Shown here in pieces: positions 8,587 to 16,799 of a stretch of 55,486 nucleotides of DNA. A program made the position numbers and the translations under genes. The DNA is from Oscillospiraceae bacterium (lineage in GTDB: Bacteria > Bacillota > Clostridia > Oscillospirales > Oscillospiraceae): the NCBI GenBank assembly GCA_017538965.1, contig JAFYHU010000057.1:1-55486 (forward strand), read 5' to 3'. Each line of letters starts with the position of its first letter. The first letter of the stretch is position 1. Under the pieces are notes generated by a model. It was not told the DNA's origin. It made no database searches and saw only the letters and a list, made by a program, of their open reading frames with translations.

Positions 8587-8686
8587 TCGGGAGATGCCGG
8601 CGGTTTTTCGTTTTGGGGATGGAAAAAGGAATGCTGCTGTGATATATTGAAAGCAGAAATGACCGAAAGTATGCGAGGAACCATCC

Positions 8687-11029
8687 ATGAAACTGAATTC
8701 TTTGAAACCGGGGCAAACTGCCGTGATCACCGCCGTAGGCGGAGAAGGTTCGCTCCGGCAGCATTTTCTGGATATGGGCGTCATTCCCGGTACGGAAGTC
8801 ACCATGATCAAGTTCGCCCCCATGGGGGATCCCATGGAGCTGAGAATCCACGGATACGAACTGACCCTGCGGCTTGCCGATGCCGAGCAGATTGACATTG
8901 ATTTGAAGGATGCTTCCGCCCCTTCGGACAAGGAAGAGAGTGACAGAAAAAAGACCGAGCACCCCGGTCTGGGTGAGGAAGGCCGTTTTCACCCGAAGGG
9001 GAGCGGCGACCCGCTGCCGGACGACACCGTGCTGACCTTCGCCCTGATGGGAAACCAGAACTGCGGAAAGACGACCCTCTTCAACCAGCTTACAGGCTCC
9101 AACCAGCATGTCGGCAATTTCCCCGGCGTCACCGTCGACCGGAAGGACGGCGTCATCCGCGGGTACAGCAACACCCTGATCACGGATCTGCCGGGAATCT
9201 ATTCCATGTCTCCCTACTCCAGCGAAGAGCTTGTCTCCCGCAATTTTGTGCTGGACAGCAAGCCGAATGCGATCATCAACATCGTCGATGCAACCTGTAT
9301 CGAGCGCAACCTCTATCTGACAATGCAGCTGCTGGAGATGAACATCCCCATGGTGGTCGCGCTGAACATGATGGACGAGCTGCACGGAAATGGCGGTACG
9401 GTGGATGTCAACCTGATGGAGAGCATGCTGGGCGTTCCCGTTGTCCCGATCTCCGCCGCCAGGAACGAAGGCGTGGACGAGCTGGTGCAGCATGCCGTTC
9501 ATATTGCGCGGTATCAGGAATGTCCTCTTCGTCAGGATTTCTGTGATGCCGACGATCACGGCGGTGCCGTTCACCGTGCAATTCACGCCGTCAGCCATCT
9601 GATCGAGGATCACGCAGCCCGCTCCGGACTTCCTCTGCGCTTTGCCGCCAGCAAGCTGCTGGAGGGAGACGCGATGGTTTTCGATCAGCTGAAGCTGGAT
9701 CAGAATGAGACGGAAATGCTGGACCATATCGTCCTGCAGATGGAGAAGGAGCGCGGCCTAGACCACAGCGCGGCGATGGCCGAGATGCGCTTCGACTATA
9801 TCGGAAAGGTCTGCGAAGCCTGCGTGATCAAGCCGCATGAGAGCCGGGAGCATATTCGCAGCGAGAAGCTCGACCGGATTCTGACGGGCAGATATACGGC
9901 GATTCCCGTATTTATCGGGATCATGGCTCTGGTATTCTATATGACGTTTTTCCTTATCGGTCCTGTTTTTCAGAATCTGCTTGCCAAGGGAATCGCCCTG
10001 CTGGAAAACCTGGTGCGGCAGGCAATGGAGCTGGCGAATGTCAACAATGCCATCCGGAGCATGGTGCTGGACGGCATCTTTAAGGGCGTGGGAACGGTGA
10101 TCAGCTTCCTTCCCATCATCATTCTTCTGTTTTTCTTCCTCTCTTTGATGGAAGACAGCGGATACATCGCTCGCGTTGCGTTTGTGATGGACAAGCTTCT
10201 GCGACGCATTGGTCTCTCCGGACGGAGCATTGTGCCCATGCTGCTGGGCTTCGGATGTACGGTGCCCGCCGTCATGTCCACGCGCACGCTGCCCAGCGAG
10301 AGGGACCGGCGCATGACCATTCTGCTGACGCCCTTCATGTCCTGCACGGCCAAGCTGCCGATCTATGGATTCTTTGTCAGCACCTTCTTCCCGGGGAAGA
10401 GCTGGCTGATCATTACCGGGCTGTACCTGCTGGGGATCCTGACCGGGATTCTGGCTGCCTTTCTCTTCAAAAGCACCCTGTTCAAAGGCGAAGCGGTCCC
10501 CTTTGTGATGGAACTGCCGAATTATCGTTTTCCGAGCCCGCGTAATGTTGCCCAGCTGCTCTGGGAAAAGAGCAAGGATTTTCTGCACAGGGCCTTCTCG
10601 ATCATTCTGATCGCTACCATCGTCGTCTGGTTCCTCAGCAGTTTTGATTTCCGCTTTGACCTTGTAACGAACTCGCAGGATAGCATGCTCGCTGCCATTG
10701 CCGGGCTGCTGGTCCCGATCATGAAGCCGATCGGGCTGGGGGACTGGAGAATTGTTGTCTCCCTGGTCAGCGGTTTTCTGGCCAAGGAGAGCGTCGTCTC
10801 GGTGATGGAAACGCTTTTCCGCGACGGAGTACGCGCGCTCGGTACGCTTTCCGCAATGTCCATGCTGGTTTTCAGCCTGCTGTATACCCCCTGTGTGGCA
10901 GCCGTTGCCGCCATCCGCAGAGAGCTGGGACGCAGATGGTCGATCTATGTGGTGCTCTGGCAGTGCGGGATTGCCTGGGTCATGGCTTTTCTGGTCAGGC
11001 TTATCGGCCTCGCATTCGGCCTCTCATAA
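8687..11029 (+). CDS. feoB: Fused FeoA-FeoB ferrous iron transporter
   Basis: The 780-residue protein fuses FeoA to FeoB. Residues 1-75 are the SH3-like FeoA domain (LNSLKPGQTAVI, GVIPGTEV). After a charged linker, the FeoB G-domain carries G1 GNQNCGKT at 122-129, DLPG at 167-170 and the base-recognition motif NMMD at 227-230. Residues about 400-780 form the membrane part with the family's Cys/Gly-rich GFGCTVPAVMSTRTL and FMSCTAKLPIY gates. It imports Fe2+ at the cost of GTP. Fusion fixes FeoA:FeoB stoichiometry and occurs in other Firmicutes. No Fur/DtxR site could be assigned upstream. The AAA-CYTH gene follows after 25 bases. Confidence 0.95.
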   Translation: MKLNSLKPGQTAVITAVGGEGSLRQHFLDMGVIPGTEVTMIKFAPMGDPMELRIHGYELTLRLADAEQIDIDLKDASAPSDKEESDRKKTEHPGLGEEGRFHPKGSGDPLPDDTVLTFALMGNQNCGKTTLFNQLTGSNQHVGNFPGVTVDRKDGVIRGYSNTLITDLPGIYSMSPYSSEELVSRNFVLDSKPNAIINIVDATCIERNLYLTMQLLEMNIPMVVALNMMDELHGNGGTVDVNLMESMLGVPVVPISAARNEGVDELVQHAVHIARYQECPLRQDFCDADDHGGAVHRAIHAVSHLIEDHAARSGLPLRFAASKLLEGDAMVFDQLKLDQNETEMLDHIVLQMEKERGLDHSAAMAEMRFDYIGKVCEACVIKPHESREHIRSEKLDRILTGRYTAIPVFIGIMALVFYMTFFLIGPVFQNLLAKGIALLENLVRQAMELANVNNAIRSMVLDGIFKGVGTVISFLPIIILLFFFLSLMEDSGYIARVAFVMDKLLRRIGLSGRSIVPMLLGFGCTVPAVMSTRTLPSERDRRMTILLTPFMSCTAKLPIYGFFVSTFFPGKSWLIITGLYLLGILTGILAAFLFKSTLFKGEAVPFVMELPNYRFPSPRNVAQLLWEKSKDFLHRAFSIILIATIVVWFLSSFDFRFDLVTNSQDSMLAAIAGLLVPIMKPIGLGDWRIVVSLVSGFLAKESVVSVMETLFRDGVRALGTLSAMSMLVFSLLYTPCVAAVAAIRRELGRRWSIYVVLWQCGIAWVMAFLVRLIGLAFGLS

Positions 11030-11054
11030 CTGACAGATACAGGAGGGAAGCTCA

Positions 11055-12200
11055 GTGAATGACTGTACGTTTGAAAAAAAGGAGACTGCTGCGCAGAAAA
11101 TCACCAAAATTGTCGTCACGGGCGGGCCGAGCGGCGGGAAGACGACCGGTCTGAACTGGATCCAGAATGCTTTTTCAAAGCTGGGATACACGGTTCTGAT
11201 CGTGCCGGAAACGGCTACGGAGTTGATCAGCGGCGGCGTTGCGCCCTGGACCTGCGGGACCAACCTGGATTACCAGAAATGCCAGATGCGGCTGCAGCTT
11301 GAGAAAGAACGCCTTTTCGACCAGGCAGCGCGGACGATGAACGCAGAAAAGATCCTGATCGTCTGCGACCGCGGCGCGATGGATAACCGCGCCTATATGG
11401 ATGATTCTGAGTTTTCTCAGGTTCTCTCGGAAATCGATCAGTCCGAAGCACAGCTTCGGGACAGTTACGATGCCGTTTTCCATCTGGTAACGGCTGCAAA
11501 AGGCGCGGCAGCCTTTTATACTCTTGAAAACAACAAGGCCAGAACGGAGTCGCCGGAGCAGGCCGTCGAAGTAGACGACAAACTGATTGCCGCATGGGCC
11601 GGACACCCGCATCTGCGTGTCATCGACAACTCTACGGATTTCCGGGAGAAGCTGAAGAGACTGATCGCCGAGATCTGTTCTTTCCTCGGAGAGCCGAAAC
11701 CGTTTGAAATCGAACGGAAGTTCCTGATCGAATACCCGGATATTCCGACGCTGGAATCTCTTCCGAACTGCAGGAAGGTGAAGATCATCCAGACCTATCT
11801 GAGATCAAGAGGCGGAGATGAACTGCGAATCCGACAGCGGGGTGAGAACGGGAGCTATGTCTATTACAAAACGCGGAAGCATACCGTTGCGGGCACGAAG
11901 CGGATTGAGATTGAGGAAAGCCTGAGCCGGGATGAGTATCTGCAGCTGCTGACGGATGCGGATCCGTCCATGCGCCAGATTCGCAAAACGCGTTATTGTC
12001 TAACCCACGAAAACCAGTATTTTGAAATCGATGTCTATCCGTTCTGGAAGGACAGAGCCATCGTGGAAATTGAGCTTCATGATGAGAACGAGGAAATCCG
12101 TTTCCCGGAGCAGATGAAGATCATCCGAGAAGTAACGGACGATGAGAACTATCAGAACGCTTCTCTCGCCCGCAACGGAGGAGCAATTCCGGAGAAATAA
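11055..12200 (+). CDS. AAA ATPase fused to CYTH (triphosphate-binding) domain
   Basis: A 381-residue two-domain protein. Residues 15-200 form an AAA_28-type P-loop kinase/ATPase with Walker A GGPSGGKT near 22-29 and the second acidic motif ILIVCDRGAMDN. Residues about 217-370 are a CYTH domain starting with the diagnostic EIERKFL and containing the basic/acidic tunnel residues (ELRIRQRG, IEIEE, YFEIDVYPFWKDRAIVEIEL). CYTH domains bind or cleave inorganic triphosphate, thiamine-PP-P or adenylates. The pairing suggests nucleotide-dependent handling of a triphosphate. GTG start with AGGAGGG seven bases upstream; likely co-transcribed with feoAB. I cannot name a substrate. Confidence 0.85.
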   Translation: MNDCTFEKKETAAQKITKIVVTGGPSGGKTTGLNWIQNAFSKLGYTVLIVPETATELISGGVAPWTCGTNLDYQKCQMRLQLEKERLFDQAARTMNAEKILIVCDRGAMDNRAYMDDSEFSQVLSEIDQSEAQLRDSYDAVFHLVTAAKGAAAFYTLENNKARTESPEQAVEVDDKLIAAWAGHPHLRVIDNSTDFREKLKRLIAEICSFLGEPKPFEIERKFLIEYPDIPTLESLPNCRKVKIIQTYLRSRGGDELRIRQRGENGSYVYYKTRKHTVAGTKRIEIEESLSRDEYLQLLTDADPSMRQIRKTRYCLTHENQYFEIDVYPFWKDRAIVEIELHDENEEIRFPEQMKIIREVTDDENYQNASLARNGGAIPEK

Positions 12201-12205
12201 AAAAC

Positions 12206-12230
12206 AGGCGTTGTTACAACGCCTTGATCA
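12206..12230 (+). terminator. Possible terminator after the AAA-CYTH gene
   Basis: Arms AGGCGTTG and CAACGCCT around TTA form a stable hairpin six bases after the stop, but the following T-tract is weak. Bases 12231-12342 hold nothing else I can assign. Confidence 0.55.
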
Positions 12231-12342
12231 TACCCGCTTTCAACTTTCTGCAATTGCGCGGAAGAGAAACTGATCCCTTACACGAATGTTTCTCCGCCGC
12301 GCTTTTTATAGTCATCGCGAAACCCGTCTTTGTTTTTCTGTT

Positions 12343-12831
12343 CTATTTGAGATGAATTCTTCGGATGAGAATGCCGGAGAGGAGGCCGATGACGACCCCG
12401 GCCAGGATACCGGATACCAGAAGAAACGGCAGGTAATAGCGCAGCGCATCCGTTTCGAGAATGATACTCGCCATGCCGATCTGCCCGATGTTATGCAGCA
12501 CGCCGCCTGCGACGCTGACGACGATCTCGGTAAACTTTTCTGTCTTTTTCAGCAGGGTCATGCCCAGCAGGCTCAGCACGGCGCCGGCAAAGCTGTAGAA
12601 AAAGCTGGCGATACTCCCGAACAGCAGCGACACCAGCACCACCCTCACCAGAGAGATGGCCGCTGCTTCTTTCCAGCCGAGCCGATACAGCGCATACACG
12701 ATCGCGATATTGGGCAGCCCCATCTTGACGCCGGGAATCGCCACAAAGGCCGGAATCTGGCTTTCGATGAAGGACAGGATCAGCGCGATGGCTGTGGTCA
12801 GCGCCATGACGGTAAGCTTCTGCGTTTTCAT
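12343..12831 (-). CDS. Gx transporter family protein (HepS component I-like)
   Basis: A 162-residue membrane protein with about five helices and the family's GVKMGLPNIA motif near residue 35. It is often annotated as heptaprenyl diphosphate synthase component I, but it resembles ECF-type substrate-binding subunits (Gx transporters) rather than a prenyltransferase. It overlaps the NusG-domain-II gene by four bases (ATGA). In Firmicutes this pair frequently accompanies flavin transferase and extracellular electron-transfer genes, so it may handle a quinone precursor or flavin at the membrane (inference). Confidence 0.85.
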   Translation of the reverse strand: MKTQKLTVMALTTAIALILSFIESQIPAFVAIPGVKMGLPNIAIVYALYRLGWKEAAAISLVRVVLVSLLFGSIASFFYSFAGAVLSLLGMTLLKKTEKFTEIVVSVAGGVLHNIGQIGMASIILETDALRYYLPFLLVSGILAGVVIGLLSGILIRRIHLK

Positions 12832-13214
12832 GTTCTTCCGTCTACGGGGCTTTCTTCTCCGCCCTCCACCACGATGATGATCCGGTTGGGCAGGCAGGCG
12901 ATGAACTCACCGTTCTTACTGATCTTGCCCATGCCCATGCAGATTTTGTCCGGACAGTTGGCCTCGCTGACCCAGGCTTCACCGTTTTCGATTACCAGCG
13001 TATTGGTGCCGCCGTTCAGAGAAAACACGCCGTCTTTGTTCAGCGGATAGCTCTGCTTCTCGCCATCGGGCAGCGTTACCACCGCAACAGCGTTCGTCCC
13101 GGTCTCCGCTTCCTGCCGGTTTCGTACGACAAGCAGCACCAGAAGCGCTGCAATCAGCAGCGCTCCCACAATAATCCAATCACGAAGATAGCTTTTCTTT
13201 TCTTTCTGTTTCAT
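12828..13214 (-). CDS. Membrane-anchored NusG domain II protein, copy 1
   Basis: A 128-residue protein with one N-terminal helix (about residues 11-30) and a small extracytoplasmic beta domain with the NusG-domain-II signature SEANCPDKICMGMGKISKNGEFIACLPNRIII. This Cys-x4-Cys...Cys-x-Pro-x-(R/K) pattern is not a transcription factor; it is found in surface redox loci together with FMN-binding and Gx transporter genes. The three cysteines could carry a disulfide or metal. It is translationally coupled to the Gx transporter gene. A longer relative lies at 26767-27306. Confidence 0.88.
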   Translation of the reverse strand: MKQKEKKSYLRDWIIVGALLIAALLVLLVVRNRQEAETGTNAVAVVTLPDGEKQSYPLNKDGVFSLNGGTNTLVIENGEAWVSEANCPDKICMGMGKISKNGEFIACLPNRIIIVVEGGEESPVDGRT

Positions 13215-13252
13215 GGTGCCACTCTATAGAAAAGGATTGAGGCAGCGTCGGG

Positions 13253-14053
13253 TCAGGGCTGCGGCAGGAAGACCTTGCTCGGATCATACAGTATGATAAA
13301 TTCTTCCAGGCAGAGATCATGCTCCTTCATGTAGGCAGCTGCTTCCTTTCCGACATAGCGGAAGTGCGCGGGATGGTTGCAGGGTGTTCCGTAGAAAGCC
13401 TCTTTCCCCTCGGGATAGCGGAGAATAAAGCCGTATTCCGTACAGTGCTCCACCAGCCATTGATAGAGCTCGGTATCCTTCATGTAAGCATCGTCAAAAC
13501 TGCCGTAAAAAGCATTATAGCTGGCATCGTCCGTAAAATCGATCGCCAGGCCGGTCTGATGGTCGCTCAGGCCGGGTCCCAGCATACGGTTGGCCGCATC
13601 CACGGCATCTGCAGCCTGGTTGTAAACAAAGCTCTTATAGTGGCTATCCTGAAACTCATAATTACGCAGGATGGTACTGCAGTAAGCCGAGAACCCAGCC
13701 TCCCGGGCCGCTTTCACAAACGCCGTCGCCTGTTCGACTATATTTTCGTTAATACCCTGCCCTTCGAAGACGGAATAGGGTGGTTGGTATTCTCCGATAC
13801 TGTTATAGGAGTTGGTCAGTTGGAATTCCCAGCTGTTGATGTCAATGTCCGGCTTGTCGGCATACGGATCGGGGGTTGGTGCAGGAGTCGGTTCTGGCGT
13901 CTCAGGAATTATCACCGCCGGTTCGGTTTCCTGCACTTCCGGGATCTCTTCTGGATCGGACTCCGTTTTTGTCCTGGGCAGTGTCGGTATGGCGCAGGCG
14001 CTGAGGCTCAGCAGCAGCGACATCAGCAGGATTGCGCTCAGGGTTCTCTTCAT
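13253..14053 (-). CDS. VanY-like lipoprotein with altered active site
   Basis: A 266-residue lipoprotein: signal peptide ending LSAC (lipidated Cys20), a Pro/Glu/Thr-rich linker to about 70, then a D-Ala-D-Ala carboxypeptidase-like LAS domain. Zinc ligands are visible as H165 and D172 in SDHQTGLAID and H230 in AHFRYVG. The catalytic Glu that normally stands three residues before the last His (ExWHFRY) is replaced: here the motif is HPAHFRY, with His227. The substrate-binding Arg region is also degenerate (ILRNYEFQ). It may bind peptidoglycan stems without cleaving them. It starts six bases after its intact paralog. Confidence 0.85.
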   Translation of the reverse strand: MKRTLSAILLMSLLLSLSACAIPTLPRTKTESDPEEIPEVQETEPAVIIPETPEPTPAPTPDPYADKPDIDINSWEFQLTNSYNSIGEYQPPYSVFEGQGINENIVEQATAFVKAAREAGFSAYCSTILRNYEFQDSHYKSFVYNQAADAVDAANRMLGPGLSDHQTGLAIDFTDDASYNAFYGSFDDAYMKDTELYQWLVEHCTEYGFILRYPEGKEAFYGTPCNHPAHFRYVGKEAAAYMKEHDLCLEEFIILYDPSKVFLPQP

Positions 14054-14059
14054 GGTCTC

Positions 14060-14992
14060 TTATTCCACTCCGTACAGGGCCAAAAATTCTTCCAGAACCA
14101 GATTGTTCTCGGTCATATACTTTGCCGCTTCCTCGCCGACATAGCGGAAGTGCCAGGCCTCACCCATGACATGCGTGATATTGGTCTTATCATACGGGAA
14201 GCGAAGGACAAAGCCGTAGTCGGCGCAGTGCTCCGCCAGCCACTGGACGGTCGGAAGCTGGGCAAGCTCGTCGTTTTTGATCTCATGATAATAGTCGGTT
14301 ATATCGATGCACAGGCCTGACTGATGCTCACTGCATCCGGCGGGCATAGTAATGTAATTGCCCTCGGCATTCTTTCCGTCCGTGATTCCATTGTTATAGC
14401 AGACACGCTCAAAGTTGGCCGCCTGAATCGCATAGCTGCGATAGCCAGAAGAAAGATAGACCGGCAATCCCGCCGCCTTGCAGGCCTGAACCATATTGAC
14501 CAGCGGCTGCGCAATCCGGATATCGACCATCTGACGGTTTGGGTCGAAAGTGGTCATAATCTCCGTGTCGTCGCCGGTCATATTCAGATAGGCAAGCTCC
14601 GAGGGTTCATAGTCGATCGGATCCATCGGGTGGTCCCCGTTCACCAGTACATACTGCCACTCATTGATATCGATCTCCGGCGGTTCAGGGAGCCCCAGTT
14701 CTGCGGCCTTCTTGACCTCGGGGCGCTCGGGTTTTGCCTCTTCTGCCGGTTTGACAACGACAGCAGAAGCTTCCTGCTCTTCCTCCGGCGCTTCCCCGGA
14801 ATCCGACATATCTGCCGGCTCCTCCCCGGAATCCGATATATCTGTCGGCTTCTCCCCGCTGTCCTTTTTGATCACTCCGTTGACGATATCGTAGCTCATC
14901 ACGCTGTTGTTGTACCATCTGTCGGTAACCCAGAACAGAAGGGCAAGGCACAGAATGCCAAGAATAATACGTACGGGTCGGCTGTATCTCAT
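14060..14992 (-). CDS. Membrane-anchored VanY-family D,D-carboxypeptidase
   Basis: A 310-residue protein with one N-terminal membrane helix (about 8-24), an acidic linker containing three near-repeats of the SDSGEEPADM type (residues 44-70), and a LAS/VanY peptidase domain. The motif SSGYRSY, zinc ligands H223 and D230 in SEHQSGLCID, catalytic Glu E278 and third ligand H281 in GEAWHFRYVG are all present. It should trim the terminal D-Ala from peptidoglycan stem peptides outside the cell. AAGGAGGC precedes the start. The following gene is a diverged paralog lacking the catalytic Glu, so the pair looks like a recent duplication with one copy altered. Confidence 0.92.
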   Translation of the reverse strand: MRYSRPVRIILGILCLALLFWVTDRWYNNSVMSYDIVNGVIKKDSGEKPTDISDSGEEPADMSDSGEAPEEEQEASAVVVKPAEEAKPERPEVKKAAELGLPEPPEIDINEWQYVLVNGDHPMDPIDYEPSELAYLNMTGDDTEIMTTFDPNRQMVDIRIAQPLVNMVQACKAAGLPVYLSSGYRSYAIQAANFERVCYNNGITDGKNAEGNYITMPAGCSEHQSGLCIDITDYYHEIKNDELAQLPTVQWLAEHCADYGFVLRFPYDKTNITHVMGEAWHFRYVGEEAAKYMTENNLVLEEFLALYGVE

Positions 14993-15026
14993 GAAAAAGA
15001 GCCTCCTTCAAGCGGGTTCTTTCTGC

Positions 15027-15055
15027 ATTTTAGCATGTTCATTCGTACCGGTCAA
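15027..15055 (-). promoter_or_regulatory. Promoter of the VanY pair
   Basis: Minus-strand TTGACC (15050-15055), 17-base spacer, TAAAAT (15027-15032), about 35 bases before the start at 14992. Confidence 0.65.
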
Positions 15056-15073
15056 TGCCTGCCGGCGAATTCC

Positions 15074-16792
15074 TCAAATTATCTTGATCTGATTCTGAAT
15101 CAGCAGTCCGACCGTGTCAGCCAGCTGGTCAATCGAACGGATGCGCGCAAAATCCCGGCCATAGACCGTTTTCGCCGCCGGCAGGTCATCATCATCGCCG
15201 GTAAAGACGCAGATGACCGCAATGCCGTCCGCCCGGGCGCGCCGAACCTCGAAGGCAGTATCCCGGATGCCGTAATCCTGCTCATAGGGCAGATATTCCT
15301 CACCCGCATGCTCGTGAAAACGCACGATATCCTGCGGTTTGACATCCGACAGCACAATCAACAGCCGATGCTCGCAGTCCGATTCGTTCATCAGGTGGTG
15401 CACCGTACGAATGGCAAGTCCGTCCCGGTTGCAGCCGTTGGAAACGTATTCAAAAATACGGTCATTTCTTTCCGTTTCCCGATAGTCCCGGAAGATACGG
15501 ACGACGGTATAGCCCGTCATTGAGCAGAACGACATCACCCGGCAGGGGATTCGGCAGCGTGTCAGCGCCTCTGCAATGCAAAACGCCTGCCCCGAGATGC
15601 TCTCCAGTCTGCCCTTCTGTGAAGTAGACGCGTCGAGCAGAATATCGACGCTGACATTGCCGGCATCGCTGTTTTCTGTCCGCCGGAAAACATCCCGGTC
15701 GTCAAGGCGTAGGGCGCGCCAAACTCTGCCCGCCTCCAGCTCTCCGCTGTCCGCGCATACTCTGTACGGCTCCAGATACAGCAGAACCGAATTCTGGATT
15801 TTCTCGGTCAGTTTCTGGATGGCGGTGCGGTTTGAAGCTTCATGGGAGCGGAAGACCGCGCGGTTATGGGCAATCTGAGCCGCTTCGCGCTCCTTCTGCA
15901 GCGCTTCAAAGGCATTGCGGATATGACTTTCGGCTTCTCCGCCCTTGGTGATATGCAGATGGCAGTTTTCGTGGTTCCCGGTACACAGTTTTTTCTCCAG
16001 TTCCGCAATCTGCTGTTCACTGAGAATCGGGCTGCCGTACTTCTCGGCCATGAACGCCCGCAGTTCGGCTTCCGTCAGGCCGGATTTCCGTTCGATCCAG
16101 TCTCGGGGTAGCTCGTCTCCGCCGCCGTCCGGCTGTGGATGTTCGGCCAGACCGGTACCAAAGCGGCGCAGTTTTCCGTCCCCGTGTTTTCGTTTCTCCG
16201 TGTGCGGAAGAAAAGGCAGATTGGGAAGGCGGTGCTCACGGCGACGTTCATCCGCCCGGATCCGGAACCACTTTTTAAGGAGTCTTCTGATCTCCCGGAC
16301 CAGTTCGTCGGTGTCCAGATCCGGAGAAAACTCCAGCTCGTCCAGCAGATTCCGGTCATAGCGTGACAGAGGCGGCTCCATTCCCAGAATCCGCCGGTAG
16401 TGTGCCAGCGCGAGAAATTCGAAAAAGCGGTCATCTTCGGTTTTGTCTTTTCCGAATCGGTCCAGAAACTGCCGGGCATAGGCTTTCTGCATCTCCCGGA
16501 GCACCGGCCTGTCCTCCTGTTCCCGGGAGACAAGCGCGTTTTCCAGACCCAGCCAGATCAGATTTTCATATTCCCCGGCCTCTTCTTCCTGTTCCAGCCC
16601 GCGGAAGAGACTTTTCAGCCGGTCATAGTCATAGTGTCTGCGGGCAAGCCCGATCACGGTATTCCAGTAGACATCGGCTTTTCCCTCGGGGGTATAAAAA
16701 CGGAAATCCGGCAGAAATGCATAATTTGCCGCGGCATTCCAGACCTGGTTGTATGCCCGTTTTTTCTGGAGATCCGAGATTTCCGCCGTCAT
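15074..16792 (-). CDS. VWA-domain protein, NorD/CobT-like
   Basis: A 572-residue soluble protein. The C-terminal 200 residues form a von Willebrand factor A domain with a MIDAS motif DASTS in SVDILLDASTSQKGRLES, and LLIVLSDVKPQD as a later acidic strand. The N-terminal 350 residues are helical and charged, as in NorD/CobT-type activators that work with a MoxR AAA+ ATPase to insert metals into target enzymes. No MoxR gene is next to it, which is unusual. The start at 16792 is chosen because GAGGAA overlaps the MgtC stop seven bases upstream; a reading from 16843 lacks such a site. Confidence 0.85.
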   Translation of the reverse strand: MTAEISDLQKKRAYNQVWNAAANYAFLPDFRFYTPEGKADVYWNTVIGLARRHYDYDRLKSLFRGLEQEEEAGEYENLIWLGLENALVSREQEDRPVLREMQKAYARQFLDRFGKDKTEDDRFFEFLALAHYRRILGMEPPLSRYDRNLLDELEFSPDLDTDELVREIRRLLKKWFRIRADERRREHRLPNLPFLPHTEKRKHGDGKLRRFGTGLAEHPQPDGGGDELPRDWIERKSGLTEAELRAFMAEKYGSPILSEQQIAELEKKLCTGNHENCHLHITKGGEAESHIRNAFEALQKEREAAQIAHNRAVFRSHEASNRTAIQKLTEKIQNSVLLYLEPYRVCADSGELEAGRVWRALRLDDRDVFRRTENSDAGNVSVDILLDASTSQKGRLESISGQAFCIAEALTRCRIPCRVMSFCSMTGYTVVRIFRDYRETERNDRIFEYVSNGCNRDGLAIRTVHHLMNESDCEHRLLIVLSDVKPQDIVRFHEHAGEEYLPYEQDYGIRDTAFEVRRARADGIAVICVFTGDDDDLPAAKTVYGRDFARIRSIDQLADTVGLLIQNQIKII

Positions 16793-16799
16793 GGCTTCC

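Noticed and set aside
8600-8686. Fur/DtxR box or riboswitch upstream of feoAB
   Set aside because: TATATT is visible as a possible -10, but no convincing -35, iron-regulator palindrome or riboswitch core was found.
12343-12831. Heptaprenyl diphosphate synthase
   Set aside because: No prenyltransferase DDxxD motif; it is a small membrane protein of the Gx transporter type.
12828-13214. Transcription elongation factor NusG
   Set aside because: Only domain II is present, behind a membrane helix; there is no NGN or KOW domain.
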